Below are positions 26,574 to 34,690 of a stretch of 64,000 bases of DNA, one piece after another. The DNA is taken from contig NZ_JACYFK010000001.1 in assembly GCF_014855515.1 (NCBI RefSeq), positions 372,001 to 436,000 of the forward strand, written 5' to 3'. The notes beneath the pieces are model-generated. The model was not told the DNA's origin. It saw nothing but the letters and a program-made list of their open reading frames with translations, and ran no database searches. Position numbers and translations under genes: made by a program. Source of the DNA: Euzebyella marina. GTDB lineage: Bacteria > Bacteroidota > Bacteroidia > Flavobacteriales > Flavobacteriaceae. Position 1 is the first letter of the stretch; each line of letters starts with the position of its first letter.

Positions 26574-27062
26574 ATGATACATATTCTTACAACCGGCGGC
26601 ACCATAGAAGGACTGGATTATGTAGATGGTAAAGGAATCACCCAATCAAATGTCACGATTCAAAGTTTTCTTGAGAGTGCCAATATTGATTTTGATTACA
26701 CCATCAAAAGTGTGTTCAAAAAGGATAGCAGGGCCATCACAGATGAGGACAGAGCGCAGTTGGTTTGCAAGATAAATGAATCTGCTGCGACAAAAATTTT
26801 GATAACTCACGGTACTTTCACAATGGAAGATACCGCAAAATATATCGGAAAACTCAACCTGAATAAAACCATCGTACTGGTTGGGTCTTTCATTTTAGGT
26901 TCATCTGCAGAGACAGATGCACCATTTAATTTAGGCTATGCACTGAGCTCATTACAGCTTCTAAAACCGGATGTTTATATTGCTATGAACGGACAGATTT
27001 TCAATTGGAACAATGTTTCAAAAAATTTAGAAACCAACAAATTTGAGCGCAATGACCAGTAA
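26574..27062 (+). CDS. Short asparaginase-domain protein
   Basis: A 162-residue cytosolic protein matching only the N-terminal domain of type I/II L-asparaginase. It has the TTGGTIEG motif with the first catalytic Thr at about residues 6-13 and THGTFTMEDTA near 80, equivalent to HGTDTMxxTA. The C-terminal asparaginase domain is absent and there is no sign of a frameshift. The change of HGTD to HGTF removes the usual Asp that binds substrate, so hydrolase activity is doubtful. A TATCTTTA element at 26543-26550 may be its -7 box. It lies 5 bases before the LuxR gene and may act in signalling. Confidence 0.65.
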   Translation: MIHILTTGGTIEGLDYVDGKGITQSNVTIQSFLESANIDFDYTIKSVFKKDSRAITDEDRAQLVCKINESAATKILITHGTFTMEDTAKYIGKLNLNKTIVLVGSFILGSSAETDAPFNLGYALSSLQLLKPDVYIAMNGQIFNWNNVSKNLETNKFERNDQ

Positions 27063-27067
27063 AGTAA

Positions 27068-27982
27068 ATGTTTGGCACGTCAATACATTGGACAACTTTC
27101 TTTTATCTTTTAATAGATACGGTCATTGTATTGCTCACATTTTACTTTTCGAGAAGAAATGCACGAAGTAGCCTTCGACGGTTTTTATATCTCGGCATCC
27201 TTTTCATAACGTACAATGCTACGGGCGGATTTTTACCCATAGAGAACTTTCCAGGGCCATTCATCCTTCAATATATCATTACGTATGGCGTGGCCATTGC
27301 GTTATGCGTATATATCGTTTACTACCTCTATAAAGAATATGACATCGTCGTATTGAAATTCAACTCATCCATTAAAAATCTCGCATTTTTAGCGAGTGGC
27401 AGCTATGTTGTCCTTTTTTTGATGCCTTATTTTTTGACAGACTCTTTGGATGCGGCTCGCTTTCTTTTTACTATTCCCATATCCTTAATAGCGTTTATAT
27501 TTCTCATCATTTTCTATAGACGTATTTCAAATCCGAGCAATCCGAATGCGTTTATTTTAAGGCGAAACAAATTGTCTATGGTGAGCGTAGCGAGTATAGC
27601 TCTGTTGCCAATTTGCACCGTGATAGGCGATTATCAATGGATAACTTTTACCGTAATGAACTTGGCCTTCTTTGCCATTACAGCCATTGAGGTAGATAGG
27701 TATCTATACTTTTTGGAAAACAATACCCGAATGTATGAAGTGTTTGCCCTGAAGAAAAAACAACGCGAAGAATCTGTAGAGCGCAAGATAATCTATGAGG
27801 ATTTAACGAGAAGGGAAATTGAAGTTGCGTTATCCATTCTTAGCAATCTTAGTTATAAGAAAATTGCCGAGGAACTTTTCATTGCCGAAAGCACCGTATC
27901 AAAACACGCCTCAAATATCTTCAAGAAAACCGGTGTGAAGAACCGTCGTGAATTTTTAAAGCGGTTTCGCAAAAAAAGATAA
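27068..27982 (+). CDS. Membrane-bound LuxR-type transcriptional regulator
   Basis: A 304-residue protein with about seven hydrophobic segments over residues 1-215 and a cytosolic C-terminal LuxR/FixJ helix-turn-helix at about 235-300 (LTRREIEVALSILSNLSYKKIAEELFIAESTVSKHASNIFKKTG). No receiver domain is present, so a membrane-borne signal probably controls DNA binding. It directly follows the asparaginase-like gene and precedes rteC, so it may be the upstream input for ICE transfer. The target is not shown by the sequence. Confidence 0.8.
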   Translation: MFGTSIHWTTFFYLLIDTVIVLLTFYFSRRNARSSLRRFLYLGILFITYNATGGFLPIENFPGPFILQYIITYGVAIALCVYIVYYLYKEYDIVVLKFNSSIKNLAFLASGSYVVLFLMPYFLTDSLDAARFLFTIPISLIAFIFLIIFYRRISNPSNPNAFILRRNKLSMVSVASIALLPICTVIGDYQWITFTVMNLAFFAITAIEVDRYLYFLENNTRMYEVFALKKKQREESVERKIIYEDLTRREIEVALSILSNLSYKKIAEELFIAESTVSKHASNIFKKTGVKNRREFLKRFRKKR

Positions 27983-28030
27983 TTAAATTACCTCTCTTAA
28001 GACCTAAGCATATTCATTGTCTCTCAGAGT

Positions 28031-28074
28031 TTCCGTAGAAAAATACGGCTCGTTCCGTAATTAAATACGGCAAG
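28031..28074 (+). repeat. Two tandem 22-bp operator-like repeats (CCGTA-N6-TACGG)
   Basis: Two 22-base units, 28031-28052 and 28053-28074, both read TTCCGTA-N3-AAATACGGC plus three variable bases. Each unit is an inverted repeat CCGTA/TACGG with six bases between the arms. They sit 180 bases before rteC, in a 275-base gap without genes. Confidence 0.65.
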
Positions 28075-28257
28075 TTTTCCTTGTACGTTTATGAAGTAAA
28101 ATTATTTTAGTGAGAGTTCCATAAAATACACCAATGAGCCACAAATTTAATGACCTGTGGCGTTCATTTATATCATTTTGCAGGACTATGATATCATCTA
28201 ACCAACCGCATCAACTAAATCCCATTTCTATGGTTTCATATCAAAATACACCTGCTT

Positions 28258-29094
28258 ATGGACTTTCAATTATTAACACAGCGACTAAAAAAAGAACTTG
28301 ATGATATAAAACTTCAAAACGAGAGCATCCTTGAAAGGGCACACCGTTCCATTGGGCTCTGCCGTGATTCATTAAGCTTGCTTAAAAAAGAGGTTCTGTC
28401 GCAAGGCTTCAAATCCATTCAAGACGAAATCCATTTTTTTAAAGTAACCAAACAAGTCCCTCTCGTTGAGTTAATCTACTATTCCGAAATCCATTCGTTT
28501 GAAATTCAGTTCCCGAAAATCGACTTAAAAAGGCAGCTCAAATCCGTCAAAAAGAAAAGCAACAAACTCAATCGATTCTTTCTCTATAATCTGGACTTCG
28601 GAAGATACATCGAATCAGGGCAGACGCATTTTGATAAAGAGTATTACACTCGTGATTATCTCAATGGGTATCATATCACACTTTCAAAATTCTATTTTCA
28701 AGACCCAGAATTCTGTACAGCAAGAGATATGTTGCTCGGCAAATACAATGCCTACAAGTCCCTAACCAAATATTTAGTGGACAAGCAAAATAAATTGAAG
28801 AATGGGTTGAATGGAAATGAGATTTCATTATCTCACACCGAAAAAATGCATTGGCCGTTCAGCAATACAGACTATGTGGAACTCATTTATGCGCTTCACG
28901 CTAAAGGGCTTGGCGCTAAAAACAATCTGAGTATTGTTAAAATTTCAGATTACTTAAGCCAGATTTTTGATGTTGAGCCGAAAGACATCTACAAAACTTA
29001 TCAAGACATCAAATACAGGAAAAAAAGCCGAACCCTTTTCCTCGATGAGCTATCCACTTCCCTTCTTTCCGAAATGGATAAAAGCGAGAAATAA
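28258..29094 (+). CDS. rteC: RteC-family regulator of ICE excision
   Basis: A 278-residue protein recognisable as RteC: N-terminal coiled region (ELDDIKLQNESILERAHRSIGLCRDSLSLLKKEV), IHFFKVTKQVPLVELIYYSEI, and a C-terminal winged helix with NLSIVKISDYLSQIFDVEPKDIYKTY. In CTnDOT, RteC binds inverted sites and activates the excision operon. Here no RteA/RteB pair is nearby. The palindromes at 29143 and 29280, between this gene and the excisionase-like gene, are candidate binding sites. Family assignment is firm; site assignment is inferred. Confidence 0.85.
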   Translation: MDFQLLTQRLKKELDDIKLQNESILERAHRSIGLCRDSLSLLKKEVLSQGFKSIQDEIHFFKVTKQVPLVELIYYSEIHSFEIQFPKIDLKRQLKSVKKKSNKLNRFFLYNLDFGRYIESGQTHFDKEYYTRDYLNGYHITLSKFYFQDPEFCTARDMLLGKYNAYKSLTKYLVDKQNKLKNGLNGNEISLSHTEKMHWPFSNTDYVELIYALHAKGLGAKNNLSIVKISDYLSQIFDVEPKDIYKTYQDIKYRKKSRTLFLDELSTSLLSEMDKSEK

Positions 29095-29414
29095 TATCAT
29101 TTTCCAGCTGTTTTCTTATCAAATCTAAATGTTAAAAAATTACCGTACTACGGTTGAACTACGGTGTTTTGGTTTTCAGCGAATGTCCATAAAATTCAGT
29201 TCGATTTAAGTATAAATTTCGGCATCAACTATATCAAACCGCACCAAAGCATACCAAATTTCAAGATGTTAAATTTTGACCGTAGTACGGTCGTACTGGG
29301 GAAGAAAATCCAATAATCCATATCAAATTTGTAGAACGAAAGTCAAATTGGGTCAGGGCCTGTCAAATTAGTTGAAAGCAAAGCGGCAGTCCCTTTCTTT
29401 TAAACCGTTCTATT
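29095..29414 (+). promoter_or_regulatory. ICE control region with CCGTA-N-TACGG palindromes
   Basis: 320 bases without a gene. CCGTACTACGG at 29143-29153 and CCGTAGTACGG at 29280-29290 are 11-base palindromes with a single central base, followed by extra half sites (CTACGG near 29158, CGTAC at 29292). GTCAAATT is repeated at 29342 and 29362, 20 bases apart. The layout suggests an excision-operon promoter and possibly an origin. No TAnnTTTG box is clear. Confidence 0.55.
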
Positions 29415-29699
29415 ATGCCAACAAGTATTATAACCACAGACGACCTTCGGGAGTTCAAAATGGAATTGCTCGATGACATCAAAAACCTGCTTGCCAAACA
29501 ATCGAAGGGCAGGCTCAAGAAATACCTTAAATCATCCGAGGTTATGGACTTACTTCAAGTCAGTCCGGGAACACTTCAAAACCTACGCATCAATGGCACA
29601 TTGCCCTATACAAAGGTTGGTGGAATAATCTACTACGATGCCGAGGAAATTCAAAAGGTTATGGATGCTAACCGTGTGCACCACGGTCTAAATCCGTAA
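29415..29699 (+). CDS. Excisionase-like helix-turn-helix protein
   Basis: A 94-residue protein with a MerR/HTH_17-type DNA-binding domain at about 36-88 (KYLKSSEVMDLLQVSPGTLQNLRINGTLP, then KVGGIIYYDAEEIQKVM). It is the usual size and type of Bacteroidetes Xis or recombination directionality proteins, and lies downstream of rteC and the palindromic control region. It is followed 3 bases later by the replication-type gene, so it is likely the first gene of an excision/replication operon. Confidence 0.75.
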   Translation: MPTSIITTDDLREFKMELLDDIKNLLAKQSKGRLKKYLKSSEVMDLLQVSPGTLQNLRINGTLPYTKVGGIIYYDAEEIQKVMDANRVHHGLNP

Positions 29700-29702
29700 A
29701 CG

Positions 29703-30455
29703 ATGAACTACATAAAGCTACTCAATGCGGCTTTTGAAAAGTTCTATTTTGATGACCGCCTAAACCCGACCCATATCAGCCTGTATATGGCCCTGTTCCA
29801 GGAATGGAACAGCAACCGTTTTGCCGAAGAGTTCTACGTGAACCGCCGAGAGCTGATGCGTGTGGCCAAGATTGGCTCAAAATCTACCTACCACAGATGC
29901 ATCGTCGATTTGGACGGTTGGCAATACCTCTCCTATTTTCCTTCAAACAATCCGTACAAGGGCAGCAAAGTGAAGATGTCCATTATCGGGACAAGTGATG
30001 AACCGGATGCGGGACAGTACAATCCCATTTTAGAACAGCTTGCGGAACAGTACTATCCCAGAGGTGTACCGCTTGGAGGACACAACCATCCCAAAAACGG
30101 ACAGGTAGTGAACCCGCACCGTCCCACCAGCGGACAAGCATTGGTATCTAATACAAACAATACCAAAGAGGAAAACTATATAAAACAGCCAAAGGACTGT
30201 CAGGCCGTCACTGATTTTTTTGAGGAAAAGAATTTTGATGCCGATGAAGCGGAAAAATTCTATCAGCACTATACTGATCGAAATTGGCAAACAGGCGATG
30301 GGGAACCGATTCGTGACTGGCGTGCGGTGGCCATCAACTGGATGGACCGTACCGAACTGTTCGACACCGAAAACAAACCAAACAAAAAACAAGCATCCCA
30401 AATCAAGGACAACCTGCGTACCACTAAAACAAAAGACTATGGACAACCCCTCTAA
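29703..30455 (+). CDS. Replication-associated winged-helix protein
   Basis: A 250-residue protein. Residues 1-100 look like a winged-helix DNA-binding domain (NPTHISLYMALFQEWNSNRF, FYVNRRELMRVAKIGSKSTYHRCI) of the DnaD/RepA-like kind found next to DnaC-like loaders in Bacteroidetes ICEs. A disordered middle (110-160) leads to a C-terminal DnaD-tail-like segment (VTDFFEEKNFDADEAEKFYQHYTDRNW...DWRAVAINWM). Its end overlaps the DnaC-like gene by 17 bases. Role in element replication is inferred from the pair. Confidence 0.65.
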   Translation: MNYIKLLNAAFEKFYFDDRLNPTHISLYMALFQEWNSNRFAEEFYVNRRELMRVAKIGSKSTYHRCIVDLDGWQYLSYFPSNNPYKGSKVKMSIIGTSDEPDAGQYNPILEQLAEQYYPRGVPLGGHNHPKNGQVVNPHRPTSGQALVSNTNNTKEENYIKQPKDCQAVTDFFEEKNFDADEAEKFYQHYTDRNWQTGDGEPIRDWRAVAINWMDRTELFDTENKPNKKQASQIKDNLRTTKTKDYGQPL

Positions 30456-31101
30456 AATCACAGAAGGTAGCGTGGAATATTCGATCGGAACATTCGACGG
30501 GAAAAGCATAGTGTACGATTTTCCTAAAATCATAATTTACCTGAATGCCAAAGGAAAGCTGTTGTTCGGCAAAAAGTTTAGGATTTATGATGAGGACAGA
30601 GATATTCTCTTGAAGCTCTGTTCCTACTTTATCAAAGACAAGGAATATTGCAACGCAAATGGCATTGATATTGACAAGGGCATACTGCTTTCCGGCCCTG
30701 TGGGATGCGGAAAAACAAGCCTGATGAAATTATTACGGCATATCGTACCCTTACAACGTCCGTATGAAGTGATTCCCTGCCGAAACGTAACCTTTGGGTT
30801 TAACCATTTGGGCTTTAAAACGGTCGAGGAATATGGCAATACCAAATTCTATTGTTTTGACGATTTGGGAGTTGAACCTGCTGGCCGATTTTATGGCAAG
30901 GACTTGAACGTAATGGGCGAAGTACTTTTATCACGCTACGAGCTTTACCTTTCCACCAAGCGAAAAATCAAGACCCACGCCACCACTAACCTTAACGCCG
31001 AAGAACTGGAAGAACGCTACGGCAATCGTGTCCGAAGCCGGATGCGTGAACTCTTTAATTTGATTGCTTTTGATAAGGCGGCTGGGGATAAGAGAAAATA
31101 A
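30439..31101 (+). CDS. DnaC-like ATPase (helicase loader type)
   Basis: 220 residues from the ATG at 30439, which overlaps the previous gene; the longer frame upstream is just a shadow of that gene. It is a P-loop AAA+ ATPase with Walker A GPVGCGKTSL near residue 80, Walker B FYCFDDLGVE near 140, sensor ATTNLNAEELEERYGNRVRSRM near 190 and a C-terminal arginine-rich helix. This arrangement matches DnaC/IstB-type loaders. Together with the preceding winged-helix protein it likely loads helicase at the element's origin. Confidence 0.8.
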   Translation: MDNPSKITEGSVEYSIGTFDGKSIVYDFPKIIIYLNAKGKLLFGKKFRIYDEDRDILLKLCSYFIKDKEYCNANGIDIDKGILLSGPVGCGKTSLMKLLRHIVPLQRPYEVIPCRNVTFGFNHLGFKTVEEYGNTKFYCFDDLGVEPAGRFYGKDLNVMGEVLLSRYELYLSTKRKIKTHATTNLNAEELEERYGNRVRSRMRELFNLIAFDKAAGDKRK

Positions 31102-31138
31102 ATATGCAATTGCTAGAGAATTAAAATTTTCATTTTAC

Positions 31139-31160
31139 TATTTTTGTTAAAAATAATTTG
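31139..31160 (+). promoter_or_regulatory. Promoter box and near-leaderless TTG start of the AAA/subtilisin pair
   Basis: TATTTTTG at 31139-31146 is a perfect TAnnTTTG -7 box. The TTG start of the AAA gene is at 31158, so a transcript starting about 6 bases after the box would have almost no leader. A stop at 31122 in the same frame excludes an upstream start. Confidence 0.5.
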
Positions 31161-32141
31161 GCAGCGGCAGAAAAAATAAAGGCATTATTACAAAGTTTTG
31201 GTGACGAAGACGATAATCGTTTTTACACCACCGCAATGCAAATTGCCGCTTCTGAAGCCAAAAAAGGGCATACAAAACTTGCTGAGGAATTGAAGGTCTT
31301 GATTGAAAAAATCAAGTCAAAGCGAAAAGTCGATTCAGTTTCAAAAACAAGAATTCTTCCTGTAAATGAAGCCCAAAGAGAGTTAAAGGATTTACTAGAA
31401 GTTTATAGACCACATATCAAAACCAAGGATATGGTTTTGACCGAACAAGTTTCGGAAGCTATTGAACGTATTCTCTCAGAACAACTGAAATTTGATCAGC
31501 TCTTACAGCATAATTTAGAACCAAGGCGAAAATTAATGCTAGTTGGCCCTCCTGGTTGTGGAAAAACAATGACGGCCAAAGCAATTGCTGGCGACTTGGA
31601 AATTCCATTGTTCATTATCCGTTTGGATGGATTGATTAGTCGCTATATGGGTGAGTCTATAGCAAAGCTTAAATTGATATTTGATTCGATGTACCAACAT
31701 AGAGCGGTTTACCTGTTTGATGAATTTGATTCCATAGGTTCAAATCGCAGCTATGGTAACGATGTCGGGGAAATCAAGCGTGTTCTAAACAGTTTTTTAA
31801 TGAATATTGAGAAAGACCAATCGAATAGTTTGTTGATTGCCGCTACCAATATTCCTGAATCTCTTGATAAGGCGTTATTCAGGAGATTCGATGACATTAT
31901 ACAATATCCTTTACCAAGCAGCAAGGAAATTGCCGAACTCATCAAAGTTCAGTTAAAGGGGTACTCGCTTGCCAAAGGCAAAACCGTGAATGCACTTGCC
32001 AAAGAGGCTGTAGGACTTAGTTTTGCGGACGTTTCCAATGCTTGTAAGGATGCAATTAAGGAGATGATTGTACAAAACACAGAAAAAGTGTCTTCCGCTA
32101 CTCTTTTTAAATTTATCCAAAATAAAAAGACCAAGTTTTAA
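31158..32141 (+). CDS. ietA: IetA-like AAA+ ATPase
   Basis: A 327-residue cytosolic ATPase. The N-terminal helical domain (KIKALLQSFGDEDDNRFYTTAMQIAA, residues 5-60) is followed by one AAA domain. The domain has Walker A GPPGCGKT (130-137), Walker B YLFDEFD (185-191), sensor 1 ATNIPE and arginine finger ALFRRFDD. It is paired, 7 bases apart, with a subtilisin-like protease. This is the IetAS arrangement, described for plasmid stability in Agrobacterium and reported as an antiphage system. The start is TTG; the ATG at 31236 would cut off the conserved N-terminal helix. Confidence 0.8.
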   Translation: MAAAEKIKALLQSFGDEDDNRFYTTAMQIAASEAKKGHTKLAEELKVLIEKIKSKRKVDSVSKTRILPVNEAQRELKDLLEVYRPHIKTKDMVLTEQVSEAIERILSEQLKFDQLLQHNLEPRRKLMLVGPPGCGKTMTAKAIAGDLEIPLFIIRLDGLISRYMGESIAKLKLIFDSMYQHRAVYLFDEFDSIGSNRSYGNDVGEIKRVLNSFLMNIEKDQSNSLLIAATNIPESLDKALFRRFDDIIQYPLPSSKEIAELIKVQLKGYSLAKGKTVNALAKEAVGLSFADVSNACKDAIKEMIVQNTEKVSSATLFKFIQNKKTKF

Positions 32142-32148
32142 TTTATAA

Positions 32149-34614
32149 ATGCCTAGAAACTTAGAACACATAATTCTTTCTGGGTATGCATCTACCGAGT
32201 CTTATACAAGCCCAAGCACAGGACGGGATAGAGTAACTCCAATTGGGAGAAATAGAAACACTCACGGAAATGCGTTGCGCAACCAGCTTCAAATGGCTGA
32301 AATGGCCTTTAGGCAAAATACAGATATGGATTTTGTATATCTGGAGTTTATTTCTGAAAAGGATTGCCTTTTGGCCTTTGATAGTTTTGAAGATGGTAGA
32401 AGTGGCGACCATCGTTTTGTATCGTCAAAATTGGAAAAAGTCATAATTGACGGTCAGGAACACGAACGCTACAGGGCTTGTGTGTTTTTAAACACCAATG
32501 GAATATCCAAATTCCTGAGAAAAATCGAAGCTTATCTAGATCCCGAGAAGGACAGTGATTCCGGTAACCCTAGAAACACTAAGCTGCTCAATAATATTGC
32601 TAATATACAGCAGGCTACTTTGGCAAGTTTTTGGCAAGAGGATGAAATCGATTTTCCTGGTCTCGATGAAGAAGTTTGGTGGGAAGTTTGGTTACGACGA
32701 GACAACTCACAAAACGACATCCGTGAAGATGAGGAGATGATAAATATGCTCTTAGATAATGTAATTGTGGTTGCTGAACGGAGATTGTTGTTCCCAGAGC
32801 ACATTGTTCGAATGATTCGAGGTACAGCAAGAGAACTATCAACTACTCTGTTATATACTGATAAACTAGCAGAATTAAGAAAACCCAAAGAAGCTGCTGA
32901 TTTTTTCACAGGATTAAATAACGATGATGCCAACGATTGGGTTGAGGACCTAAGAAATAGAACGATTGATAGAACCACTGATGATTCCGTTATAATCTGC
33001 TTATTGGACACAGGTGTAAACCGAGGTCATTCCTTGCTACAGGGTTTTATCCCAGAAGACAATATGGATTCCGTAAACCCTGAATGGGGAAATGCCGACA
33101 CACATCCCCACGGCCACGGAACACCAATGGCAGGAATTGCACTTTATGGAGACCTTACCGATTTATTGCAGGACAACTCAAATATTGAAATATTCCATCG
33201 GCTTGAATCTATCAAATTAATTCATCCCAACAACCCGCATCAACCTGAATTATATGGTGCAGTAACGGAAGAAGCCATTGCCAGGGCAATAATTCTAAAC
33301 CCTACCAACAAGCGAGTATTAGCAATGGCGGTAACTGCTACTGATGGACGTGACAAAGGTAAACCATCATCGTGGTCAAGCTCCGTAGATAAAATTGCTT
33401 TTGGAGAGGAAGGTACAACTGATGACAAATCACTGTTCTGTGTCTCAAGCGGAAATACCGTGATATTTAATATTTCGGAATATCCACAAAAGAATTTTGA
33501 AGAATCTATACACGACCCTGCACAGGCCTTCAATGCACTTACCATTGGTTCATTTACCCAAAAAACCGTCATAGACCAAGGTCAATTTAATGGAGCAACA
33601 CCTTTAGTACCTGCAGGTGGTATGTCACCAAGCAATAGCACTTCAGTAATGTGGGAAAACAATTGGGCTCTAAAGCCAGAACTGGTTATGGAAGGTGGCA
33701 ATTATGGTATTCATAACGGAGGTATAATCGACCCAGATTCACTAAGAGTACTTTCCGTTGGAAAAAATTTTAGAACCGAACCTCTTTCCAGCTTTGGTGA
33801 TACCAGTGGAGCTACAGCTTTGGCCTCTAGGTATGCAGCAATGCTAACTTCGCAATATCCCACATTATGGCCAGAAACCATAAAGGGCCTTCTTGTTCAT
33901 TCGGCCGATTGGACAAATGAAATGCTTGGTAACAGGGCTATACAGGAATTGAACAACACAGAACAAATCAGGCTTCTAAGAACTTTTGGGTACGGCGTTC
34001 CCGATTTTCAAAAAGCTGTAAGAAGCGCAAACAATTCACTTACCTTTATTGCGCAAGAATCTTTGAGTCCTTTTATACTTGATGATGGTACGGTTAAAAC
34101 AAATCAAATGCATTTACACAGTTTACCTTGGCCTACCGATGTTCTAACGGGATTATTTGATAGCGAAGTAACCCTTACGGCCACATTATGTTATTTTATA
34201 GAACCAAACCCCGGCAACAAGCAATACAGTAAATCATATTACTATCAATCTCACGGTCTGCGGTTTAAAATGATTGATTCGGGTGAAACTATTGAACATT
34301 TTCGGGAAAGAGTAAATCGCGAAGCTAGATTAGAAGACCAAAATGGTTCGTATTCCGGAGAAAGTTGGATTATCGGAAATAAAGTTCGGGATAAGGGCTC
34401 TGTGCATAAAGATATTTGGAAAGGCACCGCTGCCGACTTAGCTACCAGAAATAAAGTTGCCATTTATCCTGTCAATGGTTGGTGGCGTACCAGAAAAAAA
34501 TTGTTGCGTTACAATAGTCAAGTCAGGTACAGTTTAATTCTATCTATTGAATCACCAGACAATACGGTTGACCTATATAATCCCGTTCTCAATCAAATAG
34601 ACATTTTGATATAA
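32149..34614 (+). CDS. ietS: IetS-like subtilisin (S8) serine protease
   Basis: An 821-residue intracellular protein without signal peptide. An N-terminal domain of about 280 residues of unknown function precedes an S8 catalytic domain. The triad is Asp287 (ICLLDTGVN), His323 (HGHGTPMAG) and Ser553 (GDTSGATALAS); Asn436 in CVSSGN is a plausible oxyanion residue. A C-terminal domain of about 200 residues is beta-rich. It is translated with the adjacent AAA ATPase. In the IetAS model the ATPase restrains or activates the protease; which applies here cannot be read from sequence. Confidence 0.8.
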   Translation: MPRNLEHIILSGYASTESYTSPSTGRDRVTPIGRNRNTHGNALRNQLQMAEMAFRQNTDMDFVYLEFISEKDCLLAFDSFEDGRSGDHRFVSSKLEKVIIDGQEHERYRACVFLNTNGISKFLRKIEAYLDPEKDSDSGNPRNTKLLNNIANIQQATLASFWQEDEIDFPGLDEEVWWEVWLRRDNSQNDIREDEEMINMLLDNVIVVAERRLLFPEHIVRMIRGTARELSTTLLYTDKLAELRKPKEAADFFTGLNNDDANDWVEDLRNRTIDRTTDDSVIICLLDTGVNRGHSLLQGFIPEDNMDSVNPEWGNADTHPHGHGTPMAGIALYGDLTDLLQDNSNIEIFHRLESIKLIHPNNPHQPELYGAVTEEAIARAIILNPTNKRVLAMAVTATDGRDKGKPSSWSSSVDKIAFGEEGTTDDKSLFCVSSGNTVIFNISEYPQKNFEESIHDPAQAFNALTIGSFTQKTVIDQGQFNGATPLVPAGGMSPSNSTSVMWENNWALKPELVMEGGNYGIHNGGIIDPDSLRVLSVGKNFRTEPLSSFGDTSGATALASRYAAMLTSQYPTLWPETIKGLLVHSADWTNEMLGNRAIQELNNTEQIRLLRTFGYGVPDFQKAVRSANNSLTFIAQESLSPFILDDGTVKTNQMHLHSLPWPTDVLTGLFDSEVTLTATLCYFIEPNPGNKQYSKSYYYQSHGLRFKMIDSGETIEHFRERVNREARLEDQNGSYSGESWIIGNKVRDKGSVHKDIWKGTAADLATRNKVAIYPVNGWWRTRKKLLRYNSQVRYSLILSIESPDNTVDLYNPVLNQIDILI

Positions 34615-34690
34615 GAAATTATTACTTCTATGTCGTTTTTGAAATTGCTTTAAGACTATGTAAAATTTTTTGAGATAGTTCTTTCATTGA

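Noticed and set aside
26574-27062. Asparaginase pseudogene
   Set aside because: The frame is intact, has a normal start and stop, and is tightly spaced to the next gene; no remains of the second domain follow.
28031-28074. CRISPR-like tandem repeat
   Set aside because: Only two adjacent 22-base units with no spacers, and each is an inverted repeat of operator type.
30220-30438. Longer N-terminus of the DnaC-like ATPase
   Set aside because: This part is the out-of-frame shadow of the preceding gene; the ATG at 30439 gives a normal protein.
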